The position numbers were made by a program, and so were the translations under genes. DNA of 60,000 bases from Tubulanus polymorphus (Eukaryota; Nemertea; Palaeonemertea; Tubulaniformes; Tubulanidae), in the NCBI RefSeq assembly GCF_964204645.1, contig NC_134029.1, forward strand, positions 10,160,850-10,220,849, written 5' to 3'. This document shows positions 44,972 to 56,039 of the stretch, in pieces. Under the pieces are notes generated by a model. The model ran no database searches. It was not told the origin of the DNA and worked only from the letters and a program-made list of their open reading frames with translations. The number at the start of each line of letters is the position of its first letter. Position 1 is the first letter of the stretch.

Positions 44972-46369
44972 AGGGTTTTCTGTTACATCACAGAAAACCC
45001 TATTGAGATTCGCGTGATTATTATCATTTTATGTCACACTATTTTCACTAAAAGAACAAAGGCTTTGTTACCTTGCCGCTGTTGGCGATACAATCCGTAT
45101 GATATTGTTCAGCTCACTGAGATCTACAAATACTCGGCGTGTTTTTTCACGAATCATCGTTACAAAAGCCCCATTCAAAGAGCCGACATGTTTTTCTAAG
45201 TCGTCTTTCCGAAATCTACCGCACATTTCTCGTCACGTCGATTATCAATTCAAGCATAAATTAACAAATTTATTACCCAAAGATTGCACATCCAGTCGCG
45301 GTTTTTAAAAACTAATTTTAACAATAGCCCATTTTCCTCATGAAATCATATTACCGATACACAGGAAATTTACTACTTTAGATTTTAAAAGCACTGTCGA
45401 GCCGTAAACATCGACGAATCGACGTGTGTCACTACATCGTCGTTCCGGGGATCAGCTGCGAGTTTCTCCTCATCATGAGAATCAAATCGAGTACAAATTA
45501 ATTTATTACTACCAGTGATTTGGCCGCGGGCTTCAAGCAGTTAGTTTAACAATCCCTATTTTTCTTTACCACATTAACCGTGTATTTATTTGCTAAGATA
45601 AATCATTAGTGTACCGGGGAGTCGTAGGCCTACACGCCGAAGAGATATAGCGGAGAAAAGCTGTTGTGTCGACGAGATATCAAAATAAAAGAATATATTA
45701 CTTTATTTGGCCGCGGGCCTCAACCTCTATATCAATACCATCAATACTCTATATTTCCTACAGTACATACCGATCATTGTCAAATGCACAAGGTATTTAC
45801 TAAATACAAGTATATAACACACTCCTATCCGTATGATGGACTCACACTTGACATTCGGAAAAAGGCTTAAGCATTCGCTGTGGGGGAAAGGAGATCATTC
45901 GCTGTGTTGCTTGAAGTGTTTATCGAGTTTACGCGACCTTAAGGCTTTAGGCCTACCGGGAGCCTTACTGTCACAAACAAACACAGTATAATTGTTGCGT
46001 TTATTAACAGACTCATTGGATTGAACTTCAAAACAAAATTTACGATATTTAGGAGGGTTGTTATTCCATAGGCCTACGACCAATCTGTCCGGATGTTAGG
46101 CCTACACATATACATAGGCCTACATAGGCTAGTAGCCTCTACAAGTAAAAGCTAAGTTCACTGAGGAATCAGAATTATTAAAATGCATGTTAATTATTGA
46201 TTAACTGGTTCTGACTTGCAACGATCAATCACAATTATCAATTTTATTGGCAAAAATGAAAATTTTTTTGAAAATATCGTCTGAGCAGACAGCTTTATAA
46301 GCCAGACTTTTCATTTGAGTTTTTTCATCATAAATGAAACTGGTTTTTCATTAATTCCTAATGACTTAA

Positions 46370-46694
46370 GCCGGGCGTAGGTCGGCCTTGCAACGGCTTG
46401 TGACTCACTGCAATGCCATTCACTGCGACCGCCAGCGACGATTGTGTCGCAACGACTCATCGACCTCACTCCCTTGCGACGGGTTGCGACTGTCAGCAAC
46501 GCCAGTAACAAGGAGTCGCACGTGTTCCACTTTCTGCGACGCCACATGATTGTCACAACCGACCCACGCGCTCTTGCGACTGGCAGAAACTAGTCGCACA
46601 GAGTCGCTGACAATCGTATCACAACCGACTTACACCGAAACTTGCGATGCAACGCGAGGATCACATCTCGTCGCAAGGCCGACCTACGTCCGGC
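46370..46694. mobile_element. TTAA MITE 1 in R copy 2
   Basis: Partner of 3073-3399, inverted with R. One flank is TTAA (46366-46369); the other has mutated to TTTG (46695-46698). Confidence 0.6.
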
Positions 46695-46734
46695 TTTGAG
46701 TTACTGCGGAGCCCCAGAAATATCTTTTTTTTCG

Positions 46735-47275
46735 TTCATAAGACCTTTCGCTTGAAAATTCTTTCGTCGGAACAAAATTTATTTCATTCGAACCAGTAAT
46801 ATTCTTTTCGATTGAACCAATTTGAAAAAATCGTTAGAACAAAGTTGAAGAAATTTTTTTTGTCCAAACGAAAGGTTTTTCGTTCGAACAATCGTTCGAT
46901 CGAACAGAATCATTTTAATTTGAACAGAATTTTCTTGACTGAATTTTCTTGTCAGAACATTAAGTTTTTCGTTCGAACAAGTATATTGTAAAAAGTTTTT
47001 TCTCCGAACCAAAAGTATTAAGTATTTCGTTCAATCGAACAGAATTGTTTTCATTCAAACATTCGTTCGAAAAATTGTTTTCGCTCAACAAAATTTTTTT
47101 GCCGAAACAAAAAGTTTTTCATTTCAACAATAACAAAGCTTTTTATTCGAACACATTTTTTTTGTCAGAATGAAGAAAAATTTAGGTGGTTCAAACAAAA
47201 AGCGTATTGTTCGATCAAACAGAATTGTTTTCATTCGAACAAGATTTTTTTGTCGGAACATTAAGTTTTTTGGTC
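46735..47275. repeat. TTCG/CGAA-rich array (R copy 2)
   Basis: About 540 bp of GTTCGAACAAA/TTTTTCGTTCGAAC-like units, about 200 bp longer than in copy 1. The 77-codon minus-strand ORF across it is a by-product of the repeat. Confidence 0.6.
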
Positions 47276-47289
47276 AAACAGCGTGTTAA

Positions 47290-47575
47290 GGTCGTTTTGG
47301 AAATTTACTCGGTCTGGTATATTTTGGATTACTGTGTATGTCATTTGTCAGGACATTAAACAGACGAGGACTTAGGATACTACCTTGCGTGACGCCACTA
47401 GTTAGACGGACTTATTCCAAGATGAGGCGTTCCATTGATTTCGGCTACAAGTTTTCGTTCAGAGATAACTTCTGAGCCATTTGAATGACCTATCATTGAT
47501 ACTGTTTCCTAATTAATAGCTTGTTTAGTAATGGCTGATGTTGTGCCTTATCAAATGCTTTGTCGAAATCCACCG
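47290..47575 (-). pseudogene. LINE reverse transcriptase fragment in R copy 2
   Basis: Minus-strand counterpart of 2423-2700, with the same motif order and different stops and frameshifts. Homologous flanks show it was duplicated as part of R rather than inserted independently. Confidence 0.6.
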
Positions 47576-47637
47576 CTGAACAGGATTCTAAGACTGTGCA
47601 GAAAACCCGTTATTGCTGCTTTGCAGCTATATTTGAA

Positions 47638-48889
47638 ATTAGAATATAGAAGTTCTTTTTGTTAAAAAACCATACAAAGCTGTCGGGCAGCAAATCTGCC
47701 GCTAAACATGTTTTAGAATGGACCTCTATGCAGTGCTGGGACGCTAGATTTTGGCTGAAGATATGCTCGCCTTCCTAAACTCCAGATCTGCCCCCCGAAT
47801 GGCTTTAACAACAACTTCGAAACACCATTTATGACTAGCACGTAGGCTGTAATTCTAATCTATTTCCCCCATACCCACACACTCCCACACCGTGTTACCA
47901 CTCAAACAAAATACACGTATACGTACGCAGTTACATGAGCCTATCCCATTATAGAATTAAATCAATAACAACTAAGAGCGCGCAGAAAAATTATACACCA
48001 TCTCAAAATGTTTAAAGGCCCCTCCCCACTCAAATATGAACAGCCCCCAGCAAGAATCTGTTGACCATTCAACTATATGAAAATGAAAGTTACATCTTAA
48101 TAATTTAGTCGCGGATTTTAGAATAATGAGCCCAGTTATTTTCCCTGCACGGCATTCAACTTGAATTCCAGGATTATCAGGTTTTCTTTGATCTAACCCC
48201 GTGAGTTGCAAAACGTTTTAATTCTTCGTTTCTCATCATTTTCATCTATTTCCACATAGTTTCTATTTAAATGTCATTCTGGAAACTGAGAACATGCAAG
48301 ACCATGTAACCCTGTCTTTACAAGCCCGGATGCCCACTCAGTGAAATGCTTGTTGATGGAAATTTCAATATTAAACAGTATCAAAACCGACCTTGAAACT
48401 AGAACATGATCACATTCTTATGATTCATTTTCATAGAAACTACACGATTAAGAACCTCTTGCGAAATATACGCAGAAGCTCGAAAAGAATTTTTATGTAA
48501 TAATTCAGGCTAACTAAACAACACCAAATAGGCGAATAGGCTTTATCTGATAACAACAGCTTCTCAATTTTTCACCAACTCAACTGTTAGAACTATTCAT
48601 TTGACGATGACATTTTTGGCTGACCAGTAGCCTGAGCCTTTTCTTCAGCATCAGTTGTTATCAATGCAAACACATTAAATTACTCATATGTAAGAATTTT
48701 TGATTAGTCAATTAGTTTGACCGCCATGAAGAATTCTACTTAAATAACGAACAGTAGCATTACGCAAGAAAAAATGTTTTTCTTTATATTTTTCAGATTC
48801 ATACTAGCAGAGGAGTTATAACTAGTTAATTTGATGTGCCATTTGTGTTCGAGTCATTGATGTGCCATTTCTATAATGCACCGAGGGCC
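47638..48889. other. Non-coding DNA, nothing recognised
   Basis: A 79-codon minus ORF at 47972-48211 has no recognisable feature. Confidence 0.35.
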
Positions 48890-49087
48890 CTAGGGGATCA
48901 AATATAGGTACCCAGATTTTTTGAACGAGGTCTTCACTCCCAAGAGATAGGTTAGTGGTTGCAATGCATTTTGTAGCCTTTGACTAGGTGCTTGTAATGC
49001 TATATCAGTTGACTGGGAAACTGATGGTAAGCCTATAATGCCACCTACTAAACGTGGAACATTTCGATGAAATCCCTCAATACACAT
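48890..49087 (-). pseudogene. Possible PIF/Harbinger transposase fragment
   Basis: A 65-codon minus-strand frame reads NVPRLVGGIIG then DIALQAPSQ, which resembles the FPxVxGxIDGTHIxIxAPS block around the first catalytic Asp of PIF/Harbinger nucleases. The Asp-Gly-Thr-His core is replaced (GLPSVSQSTD). No further transposase motif is found on either side. Chance similarity is possible. Confidence 0.3.
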
Positions 49088-49143
49088 ACCTAATATTAAG
49101 CGACAACCAATAACCTACACAATCAGTTCCAATCCTTACCACT

Positions 49144-49159
49144 GGGGGGGGGGGGGGGG
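49144..49159. repeat. Poly-G run, 16 G
   Basis: An uninterrupted homopolymer; likely length-variable and prone to sequencing error. Confidence 0.9.
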
Positions 49160-49278
49160 TTTGGCGGTGAAAATCTTCTGACAATAGCCGATTCTGATGC
49201 GCTATATAATTACGTTGCGGATCGATGCACACTGAGTTGCTGAGCTGGGATAAATAATAAAATTTTCTGAGTTCTTGA

Positions 49279-49900
49279 GCTCAGGCTCCAATGCGAACTC
49301 TGAAATTACCATGCATTAGTTCACATTGCATTTTGGGTTGTTGAACCCAAGGCTAATAGCTTAATTTTGTCAAAACAACTTTTTCATTTTCAACTTCGTT
49401 CCTTAAATTATGAGGTCATCTTCAAGGACATAAACAGTTTTTAGTGCCTAGTTCTACTGCTAGGTGGCACACTGGGTCCATTCATTGCACTGCACAACTA
49501 AACCCCCAATACTAACATTGTACCGAAGTTTCATCAAGATCGACTGACTATTAACAAAGTAGCTATATAAGACAGAAGACAGAGACCCGGGCTCAGGCTC
49601 AAAATCTATCTCCGAAATCAATATGCGTTAGTTCGCATTGCATTTTGGTTATGTTGTACCTGGGCAATTTCGTCAAGACATATTTTTGAATTTTGGCTCT
49701 ATACTATTTTTGAGTTTTTGGTGCCTAGCTTTGTCGCTAGGTGGCTTACCAAGCCCATTCTTTGCAATGCACAACTAGACCCCATACTAAACATTGTACC
49801 GAAGTTTCATCAATATCAACCTATTAATGGGATTTTAATTAGCATTAAAACCTACCACCTGTTTTGTGCTAGTGTAGCCCATCGGATCAAGCTGTCTGAA
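49279..49900. repeat. Tandem duplication, ~310-bp unit, two copies
   Basis: GCTCAGGCTC begins copies at about 49281 and 49591. Both continue with CATTGCATTTTGG, GTGCCTAG.T...GCTAGGTGGC, CACAACTA.ACCCC and ATTGTACCGAAGTTTCATCA. The copies are about 75-80 % alike by eye. Confidence 0.65.
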
Positions 49901-50733
49901 CTCATCAGCATTAAGTACTTTAGACCTTTTTGAATCCTAACTGTAGCTATATTGTATTTTTTTTCTAATTTTCATTAAGTAATAATACTACATTGCAATC
50001 CGAGATGATTATAATATAACGGACACAGTAACATATCAAAATTGATATCAGCCTGGGCAAAAACAAGCACCAGATGGTGCGTCATCAACATCGTCAGAAA
50101 TGCTTGGATCTTTATTCGGGATTGCTGTGGCGTCAGCTGTATCGGTTTTGTGGGGATCAGCTGAACATTATGGAGATAGGAGTATAAATAGAAAGACTGC
50201 TTTGATAGACTAGATAGAAGAGGTGTCAGCCTATATCCGAACTTGTATTATGCTATTCGAGAGCAAAATCTACCAAGTACATTTCGGCTTTAAAAATCTG
50301 GAACAGGTTTGATCAGTAAGTTGGTCGTAAGCCCGCCGCACAAATTGCGGATGAAAGATGTTTAATCGTTGGCAACTTTCGTTGAAATTGCTGTGCAATG
50401 CGATGGCACATTTGACTACATGTTCACGGCCAGATTACTGACCGCCAGTGGCCCCACCAACAGTTGTTGATGACACTTCACCGGAAAAATGCCTTGTTAT
50501 TTTGGTGAAAGACGAATTTCAGACAGATAATCCGTCCACAAAAATTTTTGAAATGGTATTGTTTTAGGGACAGCCTGTACTAGCGATTTCGATGCCCCGA
50601 TTTGAATATTCTCCAAGCCTAAGACGCTGATCCAGGCCGTATTCCATGTATCCGTGAATGCAGTGGTGAGAAAGTACCCATTTTAACTTAAGACTTTTAC
50701 CAAGAGATTTGTGGACTTTTATAGATGCTGAAT
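49901..50733. other. Non-coding DNA, nothing recognised
   Basis: No supported gene. Confidence 0.35.
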
Positions 50734-51067
50734 CAGTGTTTTCAATAAGAAATTAACAAGCCGGGTCCCTTTGAAGAACAGGAGGGTACCATAATATGTC
50801 ACAGTCCCTGAAACAAAAGCTGGTTTCTTGAAAAAACAGGCGGGTCCTTTACAAACAACAGACGGGTCTGAGACCTGGCTTTAATTGGTAACACTGAATG
50901 TTATGTTCAGTGTTTTCAATAATAGCCAGGTCCCAGACCTGTCTGTTGTTTGTAAAGGACTCGCCTGCTTTTTCAAACCAGCTTTTGTTTCCCGGACTGT
51001 GACATATTATGGGACCTTCCTGTTTTTCAAAGGGACCTGGCTTGTTAATTTCTTATTGAAAACACTG
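50734..51067. mobile_element. Fold-back MITE, ~155-bp arms
   Basis: CAGTGTTTTCAATAAGAAAT at the left end and its exact inverse at the right end bound a near-complete palindrome (arms about 50734-50890 and 50910-51067). The centre holds another copy of the terminal CAGTGTTTTCAATAA (about 50908), so the element looks like two copies of one end joined head to head. ORFs across it are not genes. Confidence 0.8.
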
Positions 51068-51620
51068 ATGTTTGGATAGGGGTTTGATCACCATCTGATT
51101 GTTAGAAAACTCACAATCAATGTGGACCTCATACACACCTCAGGAGATGAGCTTTTGAAATTTGGATTTTCCGCTTTCCTTGTAGAAATGGCTATACATA
51201 ATGTTCAAGTGTATCAAGTTTTGTCGAAATCGGTCGAGATCTTGTTAGTTATTGTTTAGGAGCGTCACCTAGGGGTCAACATACGTATTGGACATCATGT
51301 ACCAAGTTAACCCGATAGACCCCAGAACATCCGCCGACCTTCGACTTGTATCTCGGCAAAAAAACCACTGTACGATACTGCCACCTATAGTTTGAGGTGG
51401 TCAAAGGTCAAACTTTTGACCAATGATTGTCCAAATCTATACAGGAATAGAAAGCCTGTATAATTATCTTCAAAATAACTAATGGTTGAAATGAATCATG
51501 TTCAATAGTTTTCACACTGCATCTACTTAATCTTTATATGCAATCCAATGGGCTTACGTATTAAGTTGCGGCGTCTAATGGGTTAATTCAAAATAGCTTT
51601 CGAGGATAACATAGTCCCCT
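51068..51620. other. Non-coding DNA with old repeat words
   Basis: Phrases such as CAAGTTTTGTCGAAATCGGTC resemble those in the 49.3-49.9 kb tandem repeat. No gene. Confidence 0.3.
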
Positions 51621-51760
51621 GAGCCCGGTTTCACGAAAAAGCGTAGGCCTAACTCAAATTTATGGGGTAATTGCCATTGGTTACTTCATGTTTTCAATAT
51701 ATATAAGGACAACAATTCAAACTTAACTTCAAGCTTAAACTTTTTCGTGAAACCGAACCC
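51621..51760. mobile_element. 140-bp MITE, GAGCCCGGTTTCACGAAAAAG TIR
   Basis: The left end pairs with CTTTTTCGTGAAACCGAACCC at the right end (21 bp, one or two mismatches). The GCCCGGTTTCACGAA start is a very common MITE end in marine invertebrates, as I recall. Confidence 0.75.
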
Positions 51761-53221
51761 TGGTGCCGGTTGTATGAATTTATTAATGCCAAATGCTATG
51801 TTGCACGTGTTTGTACCTAAATACTTTAATTTGTGATTTGAACGATAACGACTATTGAACAACAATCAAAAGACCGATGCTGAAATGAGTTTTTGAAGAT
51901 TTACACAGCCTAACGGTGAGAGTAGAAACTAATTGTCTAGGGCATTGGTTGCCTTTCAGTATCAGGGATATGTGTATCAACTTTTATTTAAATTCAACAT
52001 GTAGACATAATACATGAAAACACGTTTTCCACAGTTTGTAGGGAGTGCTATTAGAGAACCATGAGTTTCCCAGTTATGATACATAACAATATAAATAATA
52101 ATTGAAACGCATCTAGTCAAGTAGAGAATCAATCAGTCAAAACGTTAGTAAATCATAAAACCAGGTAGCTGACGAACTGTGAACTAGAAAGAACTTACAA
52201 GCTTTCAGATGGCAAGACTAGGTCGACTGATGTTATACAGGCATCTGTTACAAGTATTCCCTTTCTTTTTACTCATGTAGCAGGATTTCCTCGGTGCCCA
52301 TGTCGTGATGTCGGTTGACCTAATGATGGCGTCTGAACACCTGTTACATTTTTCCTATACGCTCACAGTTCATCATCTCAAAGTCTAAAAGATGTTTTAC
52401 GAATTGAGTGTGTCACATAGGCCTAATTGCATATAACATGTGAGCGTCGCGTATAAATAAAAGTTTCAATTTTACTTCGAAAAACGAAGTCAATATTTCC
52501 TGTAGTCATCGTCCGACATATAAGAAGCAAGACGTTTTTTCTATGGTTTATTGCAAAATAACCACTCTGAACGCAGATGCATTATCAATAATCCAAGGCA
52601 CTGTAACCCAAGCGCAAAGGTTGCCCCGGGTTCAAATAGGCTAGGCCTACTGCTCGGTCGGCTCCATAGAATTCTCTCTACTAGTCTTAATAAGCCAATC
52701 AGGACGAGTTATTGACTGTATGAATCGCAAAATATCAGCTACCGTGAAGATACGAATAACAAATTTGGGAGGTGTTAAGAAAACTTGCAATACCACCAAG
52801 AAATGAAGGCCTACGGTATTTTATTCTCTGATAACGTGATATGCTCTCCGAGCGACATTTCGATCAACAATTTCATTCAGTATATCTGCTGCGTATATAA
52901 TGCGTCAGTCTGTTCGGTATGGATTTTGCATGAATTGGCATAAATTCGAATTGTTTTCATTCATCAGCTATTATTTACCTAGAATACGCTCGTGTAATAC
53001 TGAAAAACAGCCGCCGCGGTCCATTATGTGGTGCCACCTACTGTGTTTTTGAAGCAAATGAATAGGCGATGACATTATAGCAACAACGTCTCCGGAGCAG
53101 TTTTTCTGCATTACGTAAGCTTGTAGTAGCTATCTTGACCTTGAACTTGAAGATTAGATGTTTAAGGCCCTGATGCGTCTGTTCATCATTCCGAATTTTG
53201 TAGCTTCATTAATTTTAGGCT
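51761..53221. other. Non-coding DNA, nothing firm
   Basis: A minus-strand AAGCTT|GTAAGT donor-like site near 52203 has an open frame in front of it, but no acceptor was established. Confidence 0.3.
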
Positions 53222-53659
53222 GTGGTTATTTAGCCGGATCCGGTCACCGACTTACTGAAGGATATTTTGCCGGATATCGTCTCTAATTGGCTGATTTACT
53301 CCGCGCATGCGCAGAGAGGTGCGCGACTTAGAAAATTCGAAGGAAGTGTGGAGAACAGCGTTAGAGAAAATAGAGCGGATAGAGCGAAACTCGAACCCGG
53401 GCCAGCAAATTACTAGCGCAGCGTCTTCTTCCCACTTGACCACCGAGCTCGCTGAAAACCACCAGAATGTTTTAACTACATATAGCCTCACCTTACCCCT
53501 AACCCTATCCCTAGTTGTGAAACGGTTCCCTCTGGACCCTCTTCTAACCCTCTTGACACTAACCCTAACCCTAATAAAATGATTTTATTGTTATATATGG
53601 CTCCGGCAAAATATGTTTTTTAAGTCCATACCGGTAACCGGATCCAGCCAAATCACCAC
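53222..53659. mobile_element. 438-bp MITE with ~55-bp TIRs containing a SINE and TTAGGG-like repeats
   Basis: Left GTGGTTATTTAGCCGGATCC...ATTTTGCCGGA and right TCCGGCAAAATAT...GGATCCAGCCAAATCACCAC are inverted copies. The interior holds a minus-strand tRNA-like head (A box GCTCGGTGGTCAAGTGGG, B box GGGTTCGAGTTTC, about 53387-53455) and, at 53490-53575, CCCTAACCCTAACC-type words. Confidence 0.6.
53490..53575. repeat. Interstitial telomere-like (CCCTAA) words
   Basis: Five or six CCCTAA/CCCTAT words in 85 bp, imperfect, inside the MITE at 53222-53659. Confidence 0.6.
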
Positions 53660-54089
53660 TTCCTTAATTTCATGCGGCATGTGTTTATGGCAAAGACTTT
53701 AAATAGCCATAAGTTTAGGAGAAGTTTATCGCTGATTAATGAAAACAAAAAATCTTTTCTGGGCTGAACACATTGATAAAGTACAGGTAGATCAAACTGA
53801 TTCCTTAATAAATGAAATTACGTACGGACCGAAAGTGGCATGGGTCGAGAGCACATACATGTGTGTGATCGACAGACAGTACGCAGGTACGCCCAGCCCG
53901 GCCCATGTCGTCTGCGTGACATAAACCCGAATCAGAAATGAGCTGTGGCCGAGGCTACGTAGCAGTAGCAAAATGAGTGCGTGGGCAGGGGTGGGGAGCA
54001 ATTGGACATTGATTAGGCCTCGGTGAAAATGGTGTCTATTTAGAAATCAGAGATCGTGTTTTTAATTAGAAACGATGTGGTACACTCAC

Positions 54090-54134
54090 CATCCAAAGAG
54101 CTGAATCAATTACATCAGAGTAGTATCCGTTCAT
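54090..54134 (-). CDS. Candidate first coding exon, minus strand, unidentified
   Basis: ATG at 54134 opens 15 codons (MNGYYSDVIDSALWM) and stops exactly at ATG|GTGAGTG, a strong donor at 54083-54089. The peptide is acidic and aromatic, like a short alternative N-terminus. TTTATATATATATTG lies just 5' on the minus strand and could serve as a TATA box, although it is very close to the ATG. No second exon was found. Could be chance. Confidence 0.25.
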
Positions 54135-54339
54135 CGAAGCTTTAATTATCAATATATATATAAACTCCTCCGCTGGGTCCTATGGTCTCGGCTAGATGGG
54201 CCGAAAACGGCAATTCTCTTTACGTTTCGACAATTATTAACTGTGTACTGGCCATACTCAGCTACAAACCGTAACGTGACACTGTAAACTACCTCCCGCC
54301 ACGTTTCCGGTAGCATCGAGTCCATTAGGTTTAAATAGG

Positions 54340-54405
54340 GTATTCAGGTTGTAATGGATTCGCCAAATAGCGGTTAGGTTCGAATCCTAACTTATTTCAG
54401 CGGAA
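54340..54405 (+). repeat. tRNA-like B box remnant
   Basis: GGTTAGGTTCGAATCCTAAC has a 6-bp stem and a perfect B box; no A box or acceptor stem fits. Confidence 0.3.
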
Positions 54406-54555
54406 TAAGTAAAAGTCCACTGTTCGTGGTTTAAACGTGATTGTCTGACAGTTTCCGGGTTTATCTTAACTTCATCATCAGAGAAATGAAAGTCACAACA
54501 GTTGTCAGTTAAGATTTTTACTCAAGGCAACGCAGGCGACTGTGCGCCGGAACGG

Positions 54556-54720
54556 GCCCTGGGACCTTATTCACTAACGTTACGCAAGGTTGCGTGATTT
54601 GCGTTGCGAGACCATTTGCGATGAAAATCAGTTTGCGTTGCGTGGTATTCACTTAACTCCTCAGAAAAGTGATTCGCAATTTTTCATGCAACGGGAACCA
54701 GTCCAATTGTAAAACCGCTG
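54556..54720. mobile_element. MITE-like fragment with GCGTTGCG words
   Basis: GGGCCCTGGGACCTTATTCACTAACG followed by inverted and direct GTTGCGTG/ACGCAA words; one end only. Related in style to the 51621 element family. Confidence 0.35.
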
Positions 54721-55001
54721 CAGATTGATTGTGGATTGCAGATATTGCGTCAATATATTATTTTACCGCCTCCATAGCTGGATTCTTGAGGCATGACCCC
54801 ATTGAAAATAATTAGTATTTGATTGGATTTATCATCATCAATCATCATATCTAAATTAACATAGCATCTTAAATATTCATTATCCATGATGGGGCCGGAA
54901 TAGACACGTGTACCTTTCCTTATGATCGCCGGATTTCATGAGTTTTAGAATTCGAAAATACATAAATATTTATTAAAATTCTTTTCTTGATAAAATAATT
55001 T

Positions 55002-55797
55002 TGTAACGATGAAGTCTGCCCCCACCATAGGGCAAATGTATTGGTGAATGAGTCGTAACTAACATATATATCTATATAAAATAACTAATTGACTATTTTA
55101 GATAATTATTCTATATATACTATAGACATTGGATTAACAGATTATCTTTTTTACATTAATCTACAATGTCTGATACGAACCCATGTGATCAGTGCAGGAT
55201 CGTTCAACTGCGTGGTGGATAGAAAATATGTTTCTTTTCGACTTTCTATCTGCCAGAGCAGCTCGTTTAACTGTTGTGATGGATAGAGAAATTAGGTTTC
55301 TTTGCGATTATTTAACCGTTCAGAGCAGGATCTATAATGCAGCGCTTTCTTATAACGTTGATCGGTTGGTTTTCGTTCAATAAACATATTCCAATTATTT
55401 CAAAAGTATTTTTGTGTGTATTATTAACTGGCAAATGAATCTCATTTCTTTCCTTTTCAATTATTCTATTCTTTAATTATTATATTACTTCATGTTTTGG
55501 AAATTGTTTCCGGGTTGTCGAGAACAGGATGTTTATGTAAATATGTCAGTAACCATATAGTGTTCACTCCCCCTTAGCCTATGTAGCGAATCATCATATA
55601 TATTATGTGATGGAATATGTCCATCAGTCGTTTTCTATGTTGTAACTGGAGGGTGCTGCCCTCTCTCTCGAAAATACAGAACAATAGGTGATTGTGTTAA
55701 TATCTTTTGTCCGCCTTTTTACTGGTTTTTGGGCTCTCAGAGTCGATATTTGGAGGAAACTTCTACTGTGGAACAGGCAGAATAGGACCTCGTTACA
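55002..55797 (+). repeat. 5' LTR
   Basis: Begins TGTAACG and ends CGTTACA, a perfect 7-bp inverted pair. It contains AATAAA at 55379-55384 and a 62-65 bp tandem duplication at about 55202-55327 (GTT.AACTG..TG.TGGATAGA.AA and AGAGCAG at corresponding points). The boundary is supported by the adjoining primer-binding site; the TSD cannot be checked without the 3' end. Confidence 0.85.
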
Positions 55798-55799
55798 TC

Positions 55800-55819
55800 T
55801 GGTGGCAGCGTAGTGGGAT
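55800..55819 (+). other. Primer-binding site
   Basis: TGGTGGCAGCGTAGTGGGAT starts two bases after the LTR, with the TGG expected opposite a tRNA CCA end. The tRNA species is not assigned. Confidence 0.7.
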
Positions 55820-56039
55820 TTGATTGTGAAAAAACCAGTTGAAATTGAGTTGAAGCGGTGAACACGTTTTTCTCCGTTTAGTCTGTGTAAATTACTGTTA
55901 CTTTTTGTGTGTACTTAACGTATTTTTTTACCTACTTCGTAAACCCTAGTACATATTTAGTATTTTTAAGTGCCTGTTTCCCCTACATTTATTTGCGGTC
56001 CTGTATTTTCTGTGTCATTTATATAAAAGAATAGTAATT

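Larger units (their letters stand above)
44972..47637 (-). repeat. Composite repeat R, copy 2 (inverted relative to copy 1)
   Basis: Carries all landmarks of copy 1 in reverse order: the terminal hairpin (AGGGTTTTCTGT 44972-44983, ACAGAAAACCCT 44990-45001), the TAGGCCTA-rich part, the TTAA MITE (46370-46694), the TTCG array (about 46735-47275), the LINE RT fragment (47290-47575) and GCTGCTTTGCAGC near 47613. It lacks the 288-bp MITE 2. It is not enclosed by the pogo-like TIRs that surround copy 1. Confidence 0.75.

Noticed and set aside
46779-47012. 77-codon minus-strand ORF
   Set aside because: Lies wholly within the TTCG-rich array; repetition alone explains the open frame.
2236-47637. R copies as TIRs of one 45-kb transposon
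   Set aside because: No element-type genes between them, a typical host gene (Sprouty) inside, and only one copy lies within the pogo-like ends.
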